64,000 bases of DNA, taken from NCBI GenBank assembly GCA_033807775.1, contig CM066327.1:94138295-94202294 (forward strand), given 5' to 3'. Positions within the stretch are counted from its first letter, which is position 1; the number at the start of each line of letters is the position of its first letter. Source of the DNA: Saussurea involucrata. Taxonomy: Eukaryota > Streptophyta > Magnoliopsida > Asterales > Asteraceae. Under the pieces are notes generated by a model that worked only from the letters and a program-made list of their open reading frames with translations, was not told where the DNA came from and did not search any database. Below, in pieces: positions 20,970 to 30,636 of this stretch. The translations under genes were made by a program, and so were the position numbers.

Positions 20970-21650
20970 ATCTCCCCCTTGGATTCAAGGTTTAAACAAA
21001 TGCGATCAGCAGGCTTTAGCTTTCTTGAATCTTCAGTCTTCATCAAAGCTTGTCAAAGTCAAAACGTCATCCAATCTTCAAATGGCAATTAACGAACTTC
21101 TTTCTTCGAACAAGAGAATATGAATCTTCACACAAAGCTTTTTAATACAAGAAGCACAAGTTCAAGAAAAAGAGATCACAGAATGATCAATCGATTTTCC
21201 TCAAACTCTTGAAGAATTCTCCCCATTTCCATTGACTTGAGAATTTCATTCTTCAGTGTCGATCTTCATAAACGCGCGAGTTCAAAAGAAAGAGATCACT
21301 GAAATGATCAATCGATTTCTTAAAAACTCTTGAAGAATAAAACTCCCCCTATCATTTCTTGAAACGACGTCTTCTTTCTACAAATCTCCCGGTTGACATT
21401 AAAACGAATTTTGATTTTAAACTTTCTTTGACATGAAATTGATGTAGACATTCTCCCCCTTTTTCGATGAAAGTGAGCATCACCAGCATCGAAAATCTTT
21501 TCAATTTCAGTCACGAACAATCTCCCTCTTCAAAAACATTTCTTCCCCTTGAAAAAACACGAACAATCTCCCCATAAGCGAAAGATCTTGCTCCCCCTAA
21601 AAATAAGAATTGTAGAGCAAGTTGATTTTCTCCCCCTGAAAATTTGCATA
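20970..21650 (-). other. 3' region of C with multiple PPT-like tracts
   Basis: Besides the PPT next to the LTR, the minus strand carries further AGGGGGAG-like tracts. They show on the plus strand as CTCCCC motifs at about 21217, 21342, 21452, 21522, 21566, 21591 and 21631. No coding sequence was recognised. Multiplied PPTs upstream of the 3' LTR are, from my memory of the literature, a described trait of Sireviruses. Confidence 0.6.
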
Positions 21651-22160
21651 AAAATCATATAATCGCACATTTTAACAAACTTATATAAAGAAAATAGAAT
21701 TCATTGAACAACATTTTATAACTACTAACATTTAATCATTTGAACACCAAACAAAAGAAATTCAACTTAATGAAATGTAACAGATATTTCCATCAAGTGA
21801 AATCAAATGCATGCGTTTGGATTAAAAAACAAGACATCATCGCATATCGAGTTACAAAATGTTCAGTTTCAACTCCTTTTTTAAATCTATTTGGTGTGCT
21901 AGCATGCGAAATATGATTAGCAACAAGCAAATGCACCTCTAAAACCTATAAGAATACTTTGCTCTTACTCACACTATTTGTCCAAAAACAGAATTTTCAC
22001 AAACTTACAGGTTTATCGCGACTTTGTATTTTCCCCAAGTTTCAAGAGATGTGTGCTCTTAGGCATCTTTTCATATTGTGCACATTGGCAACTTTTATTA
22101 TGTGCTCATTGGCATCTTTTATAATCAAACAGTTTATTAAGACTAAGATACACCGTAAAC
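21651..22160. other. AT-rich 3' interior of C, no gene seen
   Basis: This is low-complexity A/T-rich sequence between the PPT-like cluster and the 154-bp repeat. No pol motif, no long frame with recognisable similarity and no clear repeat structure were seen. Confidence 0.5.
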
Positions 22161-22164
22161 GTAA

Positions 22165-22440
22165 CTTTCTAACTGGTCCTATAGCAGGATTTGGGTCAGC
22201 CGATCCCAGACCAGTTGGCCTTAGGGGCTAGGTGACAAGCACCCCTTTGAACTTACTCTCCCGAACCAGAAAGGCTACATCGATATACCTTAATCCCATA
22301 TGTACCAGTAGAACATGGCTTTCTACCTGGTTCTATAGCAGGATTTGGGTCAGCCAATCCCAGATCAGTTGATCTTAGGGGCTAGGTAACGAGTACCCCT
22401 TGGGACTTAATCTCCCAAACCAGATAGGCCACAGGCACAA
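22165..22440. repeat. Tandem repeat, period about 154 bp, with stem-loop core
   Basis: The shared segment CTATAGCAGGATTTGGGTC occurs at about 22179 and 22333. In each copy it is followed by a palindromic core (AGACC-AGTT-GGCCT near 22208, AGATC-AGTT-GATCT near 22362) flanked by CCC and GGG arms. Two copies are visible. Confidence 0.8.
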
Positions 22441-22894
22441 ACTATCAAACTGAATGATTTTATTATATATATATATAATTTTTTTAAAGCATCTCAATCA
22501 CTTGGTTAAAAAACGTAATGCTTCTCCCATATTTTCGTTTCCATTCATGATTAAAACGAATAGGCTTTGTGAGCATTGTATTCTAAATAAATCTAGATTT
22601 ACACAATTTTGCACTTATATCAAAATCTCAAACATGTTTCGCTGACCTTTCGACTTATTTCAGAAGCGAAAGTAGAAACAAATATAACTCTGACGATACA
22701 AAAATGCTCGTAAAATCATCCTTAACACACATTTTATTCATTGAATGAAAAATTGAAGAATTTTTCACTTCATTGAATTAAATTTGTGAAAGTTCAAACT
22801 TTCAACGTTAGTAGACATAAAATATAACACAATGTTACCTTTAAGCACATGTCCTAAAAATTGAAAGATATGACAGTGAAAGGATATCACATGA

Positions 22895-23020
22895 TAAGTA
22901 CGAGTTCTAAACTGATATGTTTAGAAGTCATAGCCTTTGAAGTACGGGTTCTAAACTGATTTGTTTAGACGCCTTTACCGTTGAAGTGCGGGTTTTGAAC
23001 TGATGTGTTCAAAAGCCATT
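22895..23020. repeat. Three tandem hairpins (period about 44 bp) in C
   Basis: The units share AAGT(A/G)CG(A/G)G then a stem-loop. Stem arms are TTCTAAAC/GTTTAGAA (22905-22926), TCTAAAC/GTTTAGA (22950-22969) and TTTTGAAC/GTTCAAAA (22993-23014), each with a six-base loop TGATNT. The third stem differs from the first at two base pairs, and both partners change. This lies just past the end of gag on the minus strand. Confidence 0.85.
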
Positions 23021-23192
23021 ATCTTGTATCTCTCTCCCCCTACAATATACCGAAAGATTTATTAATTCTCACATGTATATATAAAAAGATAGAAAACTCC
23101 CTGAAATCATGTGATGTTCAATGTCTTCTTTGAAAGCACAAGTACATCATCTTCCGAGAGTTCAACGCTTGTCTCTAAATCTGCAAAACAGA

Positions 23193-24632
23193 TTAAGTAG
23201 ATTTTGGTACCCAACGAGTTTTGGGTCCTGGCTTGTTAAGCGGAGCTCTATAGGAAGGAAAATGATAAGTACCATACCAATATTGAATACTATCATTTTT
23301 AACAAAATCGTTAGTACCACAATAAGAACAACAAAAATTCTTTTGTCCTAACCTGATTAAATGATTTGCAGAATATAATGAATCGGGTTTAGCAAAAGAT
23401 TTACCTTTCAGGTTAGTATTCTTTTTGGGAACAGACGATTTTCGTACATCTTTTTCAGGAGTCGTACCTTTTACTCTCCATTGCATGTTGACTTTCTTGT
23501 ATGAAGGAAGATCAGCAAATTGATAATTGGAAGAATTATCCACTGAATGATCATAGAAAAGATTAGACGGTCGAATCGGACTTTCTGAATAGCTTTTGGA
23601 TTTGTTGAGTGACTTCACTTTGTTTGATAAGTCATTCCGTTCCTTGGTCATCAAATCAAGCTTCTTCTGAATGTCACAATTAACCCTCTTCTCTTTCATA
23701 ATATCAGTCGATAACACGGCCAAATTCTTTGTCAGCTTTCGTATTTCTTGCTGAAATATCTTCCTCTCTTTAGAAAATTCGTCTTTATCGCACTTAGCTT
23801 GAAAGTCAGCTTTCTTCATCCTTTCTAGCTCATGACTTTCCTTATCTAGCTCTTGTCTTTCCTTTTCTAAATCCTTTTGAAGATCAGAAATTTTCTTTGA
23901 CAGTTTCGCATTCTTCGCTTCAAAGCTTTTCCTTTCTTTTTCATACTCAACCCTTTCCTTTTCCAATTTCTCTTTTTCAAGAAATAAAACCTTCTCAAAA
24001 TCTTCATTTTGTTTAGAAAGTTTTATGCATCTGAGTTCAAGAGCTTTCTTTTCTTCATTTTCTTTCTTCTCCGTCTTTGAAGCTTGTTCAAGTTCAGAAA
24101 CTTTCTGTGAAAGAGATAAAATTTGCTTTGCATAGCACTTTTTGTCATTTGTACGATTCGCTCTTTCCTCTTTTAGCAACTTTTCCGTGTCAGAAAGTCT
24201 CTTTGTAAGCTCTATAACCTTTTCCTTGTGTTCTTCATTTTCAGCATTTGATAATTTCTGTTCCGTATCCTCTTTTTCTGCTTTCTTTTCTTCTTCCTTT
24301 CTCTTAAAAGCAACTTCAGATCCAAGCATTTGCTTTGTTAACTCGTTCCACATAAGCATTGGATTGTTTTTGAAACATTCAACGCGTTTGAAGATGTGTT
24401 GTGGAAGTTTGTAAAGTGCGAAGATCAAGTTGGATGAAGCTTCCTTGTCGGCTTTCTTTCTTTTAATCTCTTCTTCTGTAAAATCATTCTCCATTTTATA
24501 TCTGATCATTGGACCTTCGGAGAAAGATTTTATCATATTCTCTCCATTTTCGCTACTCGCAATAAAGTCTATGAACGAAATACTCCATCGTTCAAAATCA
24601 GATTCTTTGATCAGCACTGGAAGTCGGTTCAT
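23193..24632 (-). CDS. gag: Gag-like protein of element C (479 aa)
   Basis: The N-terminal 135 residues show a shortened plant copia gag domain (SDFERWSISFIDFIAS, then NPMLMWNELTKQMLGS). Residues of about 135-370 are a nearly continuous Lys/Glu-rich coiled coil. No canonical CX2CX4HX4C zinc knuckle is present, only a CCSYCG remnant near the end. The tail WRVKGT...WVPKST resembles the gag tails of families A and B. After the TAA a splice-acceptor-like TTTTGCAG (ending at 23181 on this strand) remains, although no pol follows. It probably forms or joins particles made by another element's proteins. Confidence 0.82.
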   Translation of the reverse strand: MNRLPVLIKESDFERWSISFIDFIASSENGENMIKSFSEGPMIRYKMENDFTEEEIKRKKADKEASSNLIFALYKLPQHIFKRVECFKNNPMLMWNELTKQMLGSEVAFKRKEEEKKAEKEDTEQKLSNAENEEHKEKVIELTKRLSDTEKLLKEERANRTNDKKCYAKQILSLSQKVSELEQASKTEKKENEEKKALELRCIKLSKQNEDFEKVLFLEKEKLEKERVEYEKERKSFEAKNAKLSKKISDLQKDLEKERQELDKESHELERMKKADFQAKCDKDEFSKERKIFQQEIRKLTKNLAVLSTDIMKEKRVNCDIQKKLDLMTKERNDLSNKVKSLNKSKSYSESPIRPSNLFYDHSVDNSSNYQFADLPSYKKVNMQWRVKGTTPEKDVRKSSVPKKNTNLKGKSFAKPDSLYSANHLIRLGQKNFCCSYCGTNDFVKNDSIQYWYGTYHFPSYRAPLNKPGPKTRWVPKST

Positions 24633-24711
24633 GTTCGCTTGACAATTTGAAAAAAATATATAAAACTTTTTCTTGAAAACTCTTAAAATGTATGAAATAC
24701 ACTATAGGAAA

Positions 24712-25275
24712 ATTTTCACTGTTTGGGTGCCTTTGGGTTGCGAAAAGTCACTGTTTTTTTTATTTATTTTTTTAATAAAACTCCAGAAAATCGACTAAGT
24801 GTCAGTTTTCGCAAGCAACAGTTGCGAAAAGTCAAAGTTTTCGCAAGCAACGGTTGCGAAAAGTTGACTTAGAAATTTTTTAAAGATATCTGAGGTTTGC
24901 GTGCCTTTAGGATGCGAAAAGTCACTGTTTGCGTGCCTTTGGGTTGCGAAAAGTCACTGTTTTTTTTTAATAAAACTCCAGAAAATCGACTAAGTGTCAG
25001 TTTTCGCAAGCAACAGTTGCGAAAAGTCAAAGTTTTCGCAAGCAACGGTTGCGAAAAGTTGACTTAGAAAATTTTTAAAGATATATGAGGTTTGCGTGCC
25101 TTTAGGTTGCGAAAAGTCACTGTTTGCGTGCCTTTGCGTTGCGAAAAGTGACTGTTTGCGTGCCTTTGAGTTGCGAAAAGTAACACTTAGATTCTGATGA
25201 TCTTCAAGGATGATGAACTTGCGAAAAGTTCTATGAGTCTTGCGAAAACCACGATGAGTCTTGCGAAAACCACAG
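24712..25275 (-). repeat. Leader repeat block of C with inverted GCGAAAA motifs
   Basis: A unit of about 195 bp is repeated in tandem. Each unit holds two inverted repeats with arms TTTTCGCAA and TTGCGAAAA and a 7-base loop (24806-24830, 24838-24862, 25001-25025, 25033-25057). Around them the word TTGCGTGCCTTT(G/A)GGTTG recurs, with many GCGAAAAG copies to 25275. The block lies between the 5' LTR and gag on the minus strand. Confidence 0.85.
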
Positions 25276-25711
25276 ATCTTGCGAAAAGTTCAAAAAATCT
25301 CAAAACACGACTGAAATCACTGAAAACTTAATCCAAACTGTGCAGATTTGTTCGAAAACTGAATTCGAACACTTCTTCTTCAATTACAAACCTCTGAAAA
25401 CCTCTAAATCAGAAAAATGAAGAACGAACAGTAGCAAAATATCGAACAGTCCAAAACTCAGAAAAATGCAAAATTGATCTTGAAATCCTTCGAATTAGCT
25501 CTCGATTCTTGAACGAAAAGTGTTCCTCTATTAAAAACGAATCCAACGAACTAAATCTTGATCAAATTCGACCAAGAATCACACAAATTTGACAAAAATC
25601 CAAGAAAACGAGATTTTCTTGAAAAATCAAGAAAATCGATCAAATTTCCTTGAGAATTCCGCAAATTTGATGTGTTAGATCAGTAGAAATTCTCCTCTAA
25701 ATCTTGAATCC

Positions 25712-26001
25712 GCTCTGATACCAATTGTTAAACCAAGATCTAATCAAGATAGAGAAGATATGAATCTGTCATCTATTTCACTCAAGAACACATTACAAGA
25801 TTAGGAGTTCTGTACAAGTGTTTCTCTCTCTAGAATATAAGAATGTGAGTTAAGTATGTCTAGAGTGTTCTATACAAACACACAACTAAACCTATTTATA
25901 CTAAACACAATACAAGGTGTAAACAACACAATACAACTCAATACATTGACTTTGACTTTGACCTTTCTATATTTAAACTTTAAAGACATATTGCACTAAC
26001 A
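25712..26001 (-). repeat. PBS and 5' LTR of element C
   Basis: The plus strand reads GCTCTGATACCA at 25712-25723, the reverse complement of the tRNA-iMet primer site. The LTR at 25726-26001 carries TATTTATA (25893-25900), i.e. TATAAATA on the minus strand. The LTR matches 20694-20969 except at about nine positions. Confidence 0.94.
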
Positions 26002-26473
26002 TCCTCCTCTCGAAAGTCAGAAAAGAAAGGCCTCAGCAAAGAAGAAGAAATCTAAATCTTCAATTGATCGCCATGTCATACGAAATGAAACAGGTATTGG
26101 TTTTTCACGTGCTGAAGTCCTTGGTCCTGATCCTGATCTTTTCATGCTTGACACATCTATTCCTCCTGGTGAGACTTTCATCCCTGGCAAAGTCATAAGC
26201 GAACTCTACGAGATATTTTTCCATGACTACGATTGTGGAAAGCATTTTCAACGCATCTCTGAACTTCACATCACTCACATCGAACAGCTGAGAGATCTCA
26301 TCTACTGGTGTGACTTCAGGAATGACCCTCAGGCACGACATCTGAAACCCTTGATTTTTGAAGAAGCGTTGATCTAAAGAAAACAAGGTGTAACCGTTCC
26401 TGACTGGATGATTCCCACCACATCAATGACCCTTGATGAACTTCTCATTAAGAAAGAACCCTTTACAAACTGA

Positions 26474-26739
26474 TATGATCGCCTATTTCTCTATTGTATC
26501 AGTTATTCTTTTGTACTTGTAATTTATTTCGCTTGTACTTGTAATCTTTCCATTTCTCTTTGTAACCTGATTCAAAGTTTTAAAGAAAGATTTCAGCGAA
26601 TGTACTTTACTCCATCAGTACTGAAAGGATCCCAGAAAACAGTAAAAGGGACAAATATTTTATGAGTTCTTTTTATCCTTATGTTTTCATTAAATAGCAG
26701 TTTTCTTTGTTGCTATGTCATAATCAAATAGGGGGAGAT
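26474..26739 (+). other. 3' noncoding end and PPT of B1
   Basis: About 250 bases of non-coding sequence separate the end of ORF3 from the PPT AAATAGGGGGAGAT (26726-26739), which abuts the 3' LTR. No other feature is visible. Confidence 0.85.
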
Positions 26740-27707
26740 TGTTGATCCAAACCCTCAGTGATTTGATAATGACCCTCTCTTATATACTTAGTGAAAATTG
26801 TAAGTAAACAATATGTATCAGAGTTTCACTATCGCTGATAAGTACTAAGATCTTACAGTACCGCTGATAGGAACTCTCTCTCTTTAAATTAAACATTCAG
26901 TGAACACTGTTCACCATTAATGCTCTGAGTCTGTTCATTCATTATGATGATCGCTGATAAGTTAGTTGTTTACTTATGATCCCTGAAGACAAGTTTCACG
27001 TCAACAAAGGTTCTACGCTGAAGTCGAAGATCAAGCTCAAGAACCAGCGACAAGTCTCCTAATGAACTGATGCGAATCAGCGAAGACTCAGATTTGTCCA
27101 CTCAACGTGAAGTATCAAGTACAAGACTTCAGCTATCGCTGAACTTTATCATACGCTGAATATATAATGATAAAGATCTGAATCAACGAAAGCTGATCAT
27201 GAAGTCCTCCGTACAAAGTACTTTTGTCTTAACCACCCTTGCACGACTCCGTACAAAATATCAGAAAAGAACCTCTGAATGTCTGAAATCGTACAACCAC
27301 TCTGATACTACACTGTTCATCCATGCAGCTACTAAGGTTGTCAACCAAGGTCAATGACATGCAACCAACCAGCTGATGACACGTGTAAAGTGTATACTGA
27401 CTTGCATTAAATGCATGCAGTATATAAAGAGATGAACCCACTTCATTTGAAGTAACTTGCTAACTCTGGACAAGTTCAATCTCTTATCTCAAGATAGGTT
27501 ATTTTTAGTAATTTCCTTATCTCTCTTAGTGCAAGAAACCTTAGTGTTCCAACTTGTTTAGATTTAGGTTTATCCTTAATCTTGTTTCCGCAACAAGCTG
27601 TAAATTGTTAATGATTTATCAATAAACAATTTAGAAAAGTAAAATCTGTGTGTTTGTATTCAACCCCCCTCCCTTCTACAAACTTGTATAGGCCTTCGGG
27701 ACCAACA
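26740..27707 (+). repeat. 3' LTR of B1 (968 bp)
   Basis: The ends are TGTTGATCC...GACCAACA. It matches 9373-10349 with about 20-25 substitutions and a shorter C tract (27664-27673). The right TSD copy CAAGT follows at 27708-27712. Confidence 0.95.
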
Positions 27708-28286
27708 CAAGTAGAAGACTTCGGCGAGAGCTGACCTTTATCATTCCCTAATAAACCAACTCAGCGATCGCTAATCATGAAACCTACTCCACAAGGAATA
27801 TTTTTCTTATCCCCTTGCACGAAATTGTACGATTTGTCAGAAGGACATACCTTTGTCCTTGATCGTACAAACCACTCTTCCCACTACACTGTTCTCCAAG
27901 CGGCCAACAACATGTTTGCAAAAGTCAGAATCATGCAACCAACCAAGTGATGCCACGTGTAAAGTTATCCTGACATGCATTTAATGCATGCAATATAAAT
28001 AGAAGATCAACTTCATTTTTGAAGTGCTCTGCTCATCTTCCTGAACTTCTTAGTGCCAAGAAAAACTATCCTTAGCTTTTCTTAAACCTTCTTCATTCTT
28101 ATTCTAGTACAAGAATTCTGTGTGATTCTCATAGTTTGTTTAGATTTGCTTTTGTACTTATTCTTATTCCGCAACAAACTGTAAATCGTTTGATTATATC
28201 AATAAACAATTTAGAAAGATAAAATTGTGTGTTTGTATTCAACCCCCCTCCTTTCTACAAACTTGTATAACCCTTTGGGACTAACA
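27708..28286 (+). repeat. B2 5' LTR, second part
   Basis: The LTR interrupted at 9372 resumes here (AGAAGACTTCGG...) and ends GGGACTAACA at 28286. It includes a G-box (ACACGTGT near 27954-27960) and a TATA-like TATAAATAG near 27992. A tRNA-iMet PBS follows at 28289-28300. Confidence 0.9.
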
Positions 28287-28361
28287 AATGGTATCAGAGC
28301 AGATTGTTTAATTCCATAAACAAGATCTTGCTTATACTATCTCTTCCTTGCCATTCTCAAT

Positions 28362-30619
28362 ATGGTAAACAACACAAACACAATATACATAGATAATGGG
28401 TCTCTTGCCAAACCACCTCGATTCAGCAAAGATAACTTCAATCTTTGGAAGAACCGAATGATGCTCTTTCTAGAAGGTGTAGATCCTACTATACCGTACT
28501 ATGTGTAAAATGGACCCTTTGTTCCTCATATGGTCCAAGGTCCTGTTCCAGCCAATACTACCACTCCTGCCATCCCAGAGAGGACAATCGACACAAAGGC
28601 TAGATCCATCATCTCTATGGCTCTTCCTGATGATGTATACCATTCCGTCATGAATCTCAAGAGCTCAAAAGCCATGTGGGACACTATGTAAGACAGTATG
28701 AAAGCTTCATCTGTGGTAAGAATGAAACTCTCTCTGAAGTTCACCAACGCTTTAACTGTTTAATCATTGATTTAAAAACTGTTGGTAAGACCTATGCTAA
28801 CTCCTAGATCCTGAGAAAGTTCTAGGAATGTCTTCCTGAAAGTTGGGACAACTATACCATGTGTCTTAAACTTTCAAAGGATCTTAAATTTATGACCCTT
28901 AGAACCTTATTTAGCACTATGCTCAATAATGAGCAGTCGTGTCTTCTTACAAAGAATCTTGTCAAAGATTCCAAAAGCACACCAGTTGCTTTACTCTCTT
29001 CAGATTTACTCCTCGCTCAGCGATCTACTCTTACTATCACTGAGATGGAATCTAACTCTGATGATTCATCAGAAGCTGATCCTTCAGAGCTTGATGAATC
29101 TCTGGCACTCATGACAAATTCTTTCAGGAGATTCTCCGGAAAGAGTAACTATTGAAGAAATAAACCTCTTTCCATCACTGAGAAGCCAAAATCTACTCTT
29201 GTTGATAAGTCTACTGCTACCTACTTTAACTGTGAAAAAGTAGAACACTTTGCAAGTGAATGCAGGTCAAAGATAGTCTTTAAACCTTCTTCATCCTACA
29301 AGAAATCCTCTACTTCTAAAAGTAGAGATGACAAATACCTGAAAGGAAAAATATAAGAATCTGAAAAGCTACAAAAAGAAAGGCAAAGGTCTGATCGTTG
29401 AAGATCATGACTGGGTTGAATCTGATGAGGAATCAGACTCAGATGAAGAAGATGAGGCCAATCTCTCTCTCATGGCCGAAATTATAGAAAATGAGGAAGA
29501 ACCCAATGAAATTCCCTCTACTTCTACCTCTCAAGTATCACTCTCTTCTTCTCCTTCTCCTGCTCTCACTGAAGCTGATAGACTTCGTGCTATCGATATG
29601 CTGAATGTTGATTTATATGATGCCATGAATGGCAAGACCAAAGTTGAACAACAAAATCTTGATCTAACTGAACAGCTTAAAAACTGACATTTAAAAATAC
29701 AAGAGCTTTCAAAACTCGAAAAAAATCTGAAAGATCAGGTCTATGTAAATCAAGTCATCAGCATCGAGAGTGAACAAGCTATTGATGAACTGAAAGTAGA
29801 AAAAGATACTGTTGTAGGATGGTATAAATCCTCAACCAAGATCACTGAGATACTTAGTGCTCAGATCCCTGTCAAAGACAAAAGCGGTCTTGGTTACAAA
29901 GCTAACGCTGGAGAACCAACCACTGATCATTCCATGCTTAAGTTTGGAATGTTCGTGTCCTCTATCCCTGACAATTCTTCGTCTCAGTGCTCTACTTTCA
30001 TTAATCCAATCCCTGAGGATAAAACTACCTTAAGTCCCAAACTTAAAGGTAAAGAAAAAGTTATTTTCCAAAAACTTCAGAAGGGTACCAAAGTACCACA
30101 ACTGAAAACTTCTAAACCTTCAGCTAATCATCCCTCTACTTCAAAGAACAAGATCCCTGAACGTGTTCAGCGATCTAATCCAAAAATCAGAGTGGATGTT
30201 ATTGGCAAGAAATCCGAAGAACCAAAGGTTCCTCCGATCTCTGATGCCAAAGGTATTCTTGGTACAGGCCCTGCCCATTTGAAATTTTCAAATAAATATG
30301 CCTATGGTCCTAAAGCTACTTTCAGCAATAGGAAAGGTTATCATTGTGGAATTACCGATCATATTGCCAGTAAGTGCCCCACAGCCACCAAAGCTGAGAA
30401 ATTAGCTAAGGTGAAGACTACTACCCCAAGGCAAAGAAGAATATACCTGGTGAAAAACAAGCCAAGGTGAAAAATACCCCTGAGGTTAAGAAATTAACCA
30501 AAGTGAAGATTGCCACTGATGCTGAGTCATCAGATGTTGCGAAGATCGTTGCTCCTTCTACGTCCTCTACCACTGACAAGTGTGGACCCATAGTAAAGTG
30601 GGTGCCTATTTCAAACTAA
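28362..30619 (+). pseudogene. gag: Gag of B2, decayed
   Basis: It starts MVNNTNT and IDNGSLAKPPRFSKDNF like B1 gag. It has a TAA at 28507-28509, two in-frame or frame-changing deletions near 28580 and 28690, and further stops (29153-29155, 29685-29687). Both zinc knuckles have lost their first Cys: the first reads YFNCEKVEHFASEC and the second GYHCGITDHIASKC. The tail KWVPISN, TAA and the acceptor-like TTTGCAG (to 30636) are preserved. Confidence 0.88.
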
Positions 30620-30636
30620 TCTTCTTGTGTTTGCAG

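Larger units (their letters stand above)
20694..26001 (-). mobile_element. C: gag-only non-autonomous LTR retrotransposon
   Basis: The element is 5,308 bp, with 276-bp LTRs at both ends and the 5-bp duplication TCCTC (20689-20693 and 26002-26006). Reading on the minus strand gives 5' LTR (25726-26001), PBS, a repeat-rich leader, one gag-like ORF, a long 3' region without pol, PPT, and 3' LTR (20694-20969). The LTRs differ at about 9 of 276 positions. It must borrow protease, RT and integrase from another element. It splits ORF3 of B1 without shifting its frame (insertion plus duplication is 5,313 bases). Confidence 0.95.
17127..26473 (+). pseudogene. ORF3 of B1, broken and split by element C
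   Basis: The start is ATG 17127 (MASSDIPATAENISAD). The order is a globular domain with FWYSARHSQLPSAKD and PSEMNFIFAHLISCMTAKTG, a basic patch (KKRKHS...KRIKKTKE), a long coiled coil with VKTD/LKTS heptads (about 18700-19090), an acidic Asp-rich tract, then a C-terminal module (INKVFISGRT...FREDKKYEK). Breaks are TGA 17850-17852, one-base losses near 17890 and 18575, TAA 20291-20293, element C at 20694, and TAA 26375-26377. The true end is TGA 26471-26473. A probable intron lies at 19765-19903. It is the counterpart of ORF3 in B3 and, by architecture, of family-A ORF3. The function is unknown. Confidence 0.75.
9373..27707 (+). mobile_element. B1: family-B Ty1/copia retrotransposon carrying element C
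   Basis: It has two LTRs of about 970 bp, a 5-bp TSD (CAAGT), PBS, gag, pol, ORF3 and PPT in Sirevirus-like order. Without the nested element C the length is about 13.0 kb. It inserted into the 5' LTR of its relative B2. The two LTRs differ at some 20-25 positions by eye, so it is moderately old. Pol and ORF3 are broken by several stops and frameshifts, while gag is open. Confidence 0.95.

Noticed and set aside
22895..23020. CRISPR-like short palindromic repeats
   Set aside because: Only three units, contiguous with no unique spacers, inside a plant retrotransposon; treated as RNA or DNA hairpins of element C.
26105..26386. Minus-strand 93-residue frame
   Set aside because: Antisense shadow of the C-terminal end of B1 ORF3, which is supported by similarity to B3.
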